From assembly GCA_030428405.1 (NCBI GenBank), contig JAUIEH010000118.1, positions 1 through 7,567 of the forward strand: a stretch of 7,567 nt of DNA, given 5' to 3'. The translations under genes were made by a program, and so were the position numbers. The DNA comes from Alphaproteobacteria bacterium. Lineage in GTDB: Bacteria; Pseudomonadota; Alphaproteobacteria; Caulobacterales; Maricaulaceae. Below are positions 5,931-7,567 of this stretch, piece after piece (position 1 is the first letter of the stretch; each line of letters opens with the position of its first letter). A model generated the notes under the pieces. That model saw only the letters and a program-made list of their open reading frames with translations. It did no database searches and was not told where the DNA came from.

Positions 5931-6888
5931 GGCCGTCTTTCGCCTCCGTCTCCGCCACCAGCGCCGCAGCGGTCTCAAGGACGCGCGCGACGCTGAGGTC
6001 ATCCAGCAAAGTCTCTTCGCGGCCCTTCACAGCGTCGCGCAGCCGCGCATCAACCTGTGCGCCCGCGCGCACGGCGCGGCAAGCCGCTCCCCACGGACCG
6101 TAGAGCCTTTCATCCGTCGGGCCGAATAATCCGATAGTCGGCGCGCCAGCCGCGGCGGCCATGTGCATCAGTCCGGAGTCATTGCCCACGAACAAGCGCG
6201 CGCGCTTCAAACATGCGCCAACCGCCGGCAAATCGAGCCGGCCGGTCAGATCGAAAACGCGGTCTGGAGCGAGGCCAACAGCGGCCGCGCGCGAGATAGC
6301 GGCGTCGCCCGGTCCTCCAAACAAGGCGATGCGCGCCCCCGCCATGACGCCGCCAGGCCCGGTCAGCGCGGCGGCGAGCTCCGCAAAGCGCTCCGCCGGC
6401 CAGGTTTTGAATTGCGAAGACGCCGCCGGCGCCAAGGCGAGGATCGGCGCGCCCTCGGGCAACGCCGCATCGGCCTCAGCGCGCGCGTGCCCGTCGAGCC
6501 AGAGCACCGGCGAAGGCGGCGGCGCCAGACCCAGCACCTCGGCCGCCTCAAGCACCTTGTGACGGTCATCCCGCGGCCGGCCGGCGAGACGGCGTTCTTT
6601 CGCACGCAGAAACCACGATGTGCGCGAGCCGCGCAGATCGACGACCAGGTCCCAGGCGCGGCCGGCCGTGCGTCGCCATAGGTCGAACCAGTGACTGCCC
6701 GAGCGCCGCTTCGTCATCACTATCAGCTCTTCGAGCCGCGGCGTCGCCCGGAACAAGGGCGCCGCCAGCGGTCCCGCCGCAACCGTAAAACTCGCATCCG
6801 GCCGCGTCTCGACGAGATGCGCGAGCACGCCTGACGACAGGACCGCATCGCCGATGCGCGTCGAGGTGACGAAAAGGATTCGCTCCAT
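5923..6888 (-). CDS. Glycosyltransferase family 9 protein, ADP-heptose:LPS heptosyltransferase-like
   Basis: This 321-residue GT-B-fold transferase has the GT9 signatures. The N-terminus is ILFVTSTRIGDAVLSSG (4-20) with D14 in the position of the conserved acidic residue. Mid-protein FKTWP (160-164) is the K-x-W-P motif. The donor-binding core is FVGNDSGLMHMAAAAGAP (233-250) followed by LFGPTD (254-259). Family members add heptose, or a related sugar, from an ADP-sugar to the lipopolysaccharide core at the cytosolic face of the inner membrane; the exact acceptor is unknown here. The ATG at 6886-6888 is chosen because the GT9 fold begins immediately after it. An extension to a TTG at 6924 would add 12 Arg/Ala-rich residues of low value. 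No clear Shine-Dalgarno precedes it. It is the first gene of a two-gene minus-strand unit; its TGA lies inside the start of the amidohydrolase gene. Confidence 0.92.
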   Translation of the reverse strand: MERILFVTSTRIGDAVLSSGVLAHLVETRPDASFTVAAGPLAAPLFRATPRLEELIVMTKRRSGSHWFDLWRRTAGRAWDLVVDLRGSRTSWFLRAKERRLAGRPRDDRHKVLEAAEVLGLAPPPSPVLWLDGHARAEADAALPEGAPILALAPAASSQFKTWPAERFAELAAALTGPGGVMAGARIALFGGPGDAAISRAAAVGLAPDRVFDLTGRLDLPAVGACLKRARLFVGNDSGLMHMAAAAGAPTIGLFGPTDERLYGPWGAACRAVRAGAQVDARLRDAVKGREETLLDDLSVARVLETAAALVAETEAKDGHG

Positions 6889-6941
6889 GGCCCGCTGCTT
6901 AGCGCGCCGCGCCGCGCGCGCCAAAGCGCCAAGCGCCGCGC

Positions 6942-6971
6942 CTTGCCATCAGCACATGCAAGCTCCTATCT
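6942..6971 (+). promoter_or_regulatory. Possible promoter of the ygfZ-like gene
   Basis: CTTGCC (6942-6947) and CTATCT (6966-6971), 18 nt apart, each match five of six positions of the rhizobial housekeeping pattern CTTGAC / CTATAT. Transcription would begin near 6978, right at the ATG of the ygfZ-like gene, giving an almost leaderless mRNA. This agrees with the absence of a Shine-Dalgarno there. A 5-bp inverted repeat, CTTGC (6942-6946) and GCAAG (6958-6962), overlaps the -35 element and spacer. The call rests on short matches only. Confidence 0.3.
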
Positions 6972-6978
6972 GCGGGTC

Positions 6979-7567
6979 ATGGATTTGCCCGGACCCACTC
7001 GCCTCGCGCATCGCCGCATCCTTCATGTCGGCGGCGCGGAAGCGCGCGATTTCTTAGAGACGCTGCTAACCTGCCGGACCGCCGATCTCGGCGCGGATGA
7101 AATCCGTTACGGCGCGCTGCTTACCCCGCAGGGCAAGATCGTCGCGGAGCTGTTCGTTTCAGGCGACGGCGGCGACGGCGTCTTTCTCGATGCGCCGGAG
7201 CGAGCCTTCGAACTTCTGGAAAGCCAGCTCAAGCGTTACAGGCTGCGGCGAAAAATTTCGCTTACGGACAAGTCCGGCGAGTTTGCCGTCGTGCAGGATT
7301 TCGCCGCGCAAACGCGTAGCGAGAACTTCGCCGATCCGCGCAGAGCGAATTTCGGGACCCGCTCTATCGTCGCCGCCGCCGACGCGCCTGCGTCTGACGA
7401 GGCCGCCTATCACGCTACGCGCATCGCCTTGGGCCTCGCCGAACAAGACGCCGATTACGACGCCGAGGCGGTGTTTCCGAGCGACGTCAATCTCGATCTG
7501 CTCAATGGCGTGAACTACGCCAAAGGCTGTTTCGTCGGTCAGGAAGTGGCGAGCCGCATGCGGCGGC
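6979..7567 (+). CDS. ygfZ: YgfZ-type folate-binding Fe-S maturation protein (GcvT-like), 3' end missing
   Basis: The frame is open from the ATG at 6979 to the window edge and gives 196 residues of an expected 280-300. The defining motif K-G-C-F-V-G-Q-E is at residues 182-189, with the conserved cysteine C184. Upstream are GALLTPQGKIVAELFV (45-60), typical of the GcvT-like tetrahydrofolate-binding fold, and FPSDVNLDLLNGVNYAKG leading into the motif. YgfZ proteins (mitochondrial IBA57 is the eukaryotic counterpart) use folate to support assembly or repair of certain 4Fe-4S enzymes, including the tRNA-modifying enzyme MiaB in E. coli. The gene is divergent from the glycosyltransferase, with 90 nt between starts. 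No good Shine-Dalgarno precedes the ATG (GCGGG only, 3 nt away). The C-terminal barrel lies outside the window, so intactness cannot be judged. Confidence 0.92.
   Translation, partial: MDLPGPTRLAHRRILHVGGAEARDFLETLLTCRTADLGADEIRYGALLTPQGKIVAELFVSGDGGDGVFLDAPERAFELLESQLKRYRLRRKISLTDKSGEFAVVQDFAAQTRSENFADPRRANFGTRSIVAAADAPASDEAAYHATRIALGLAEQDADYDAEAVFPSDVNLDLLNGVNYAKGCFVGQEVASRMRR

Noticed and set aside
5229..5996. A 255-residue plus-strand frame inside the amidohydrolase gene
   Set aside because: It is antisense to a gene with intact catalytic motifs, and its own translation shows no recognisable domain.
6889..6978. Promoter for the minus-strand glycosyltransferase in the divergent region
   Set aside because: Read on the minus strand there is a CTTGCA but no acceptable -10 at the right distance; the following bases are almost pure GC.
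7097..7513. A plus-strand frame rich in Ser, Arg and Pro in the last 470 bases
   Set aside because: It is the +1 shadow of the ygfZ-like gene, which occupies the frame from 6979 and carries the K-G-C-F-V-G-Q-E motif.

Overview
The window is a GC-rich, densely packed bacterial chromosome segment holding eight protein-coding genes and no RNA genes, mobile elements or CRISPR arrays that I can see. Protein signatures point to an alphaproteobacterium, most likely of the order Hyphomicrobiales (Rhizobiales). The clues are a TIGR02301-like secreted protein, a 3-hydroxybutyrate dehydrogenase of the PHB-cycle type, and a long dihydroorotase-like amidohydrolase of a form I associate with that class. 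The genus cannot be fixed from the sequence.

Layout, left to right. (1) 1-1374, +: the 3' part of an FAD-linked D-2-hydroxyacid dehydrogenase (D-lactate / D-2-hydroxyglutarate type). Its start lies just outside the window. (2) 1375-1513: a 139-nt gap with a convincing intrinsic-terminator hairpin (1451-1477) ending only 36 nt before the next start. (3) 1514-3795, +: a tight cluster of 3-hydroxybutyrate dehydrogenase (bdhA), a patatin-like lipid hydrolase and a Nudix hydrolase, joined by a 3-nt gap and a 4-nt overlap. It is probably one transcript with translational coupling. (4) 3849-4579, +: a small secreted two-cysteine protein and a small, very acidic cytosolic protein of unknown function. 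(5) 4593-6888, -: a family 9 glycosyltransferase (heptosyltransferase-like) followed with an 8-nt overlap by a dihydroorotase-family amidohydrolase. This pair converges on the acidic gene with a 13-nt gap. (6) 6979-7567, +: the 5' part of a YgfZ-type folate-binding Fe-S maturation protein, divergent from the glycosyltransferase and cut by the window end.

How the genes may work together: bdhA oxidises D-3-hydroxybutyrate to acetoacetate, the last step of polyhydroxybutyrate use. The coupled patatin-like hydrolase may act on lipid or on polyester granules in the same context, but that is inference. The FAD dehydrogenase handles another D-2-hydroxyacid and is separated from bdhA by the terminator. 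The minus-strand pair joins an envelope-sugar transferase to an amidohydrolase with no visible functional link.

Most of the window is ordinary housekeeping and accessory metabolism, and I do not see a new multi-gene system. The points most worth checking are the His-to-Gln change in the metal site of the dihydroorotase-like enzyme, the terminator placed as a possible attenuator before bdhA, the altered nucleophile elbow of the patatin-like protein, the uncharacterised acidic protein, and a possible leaderless start for ygfZ.
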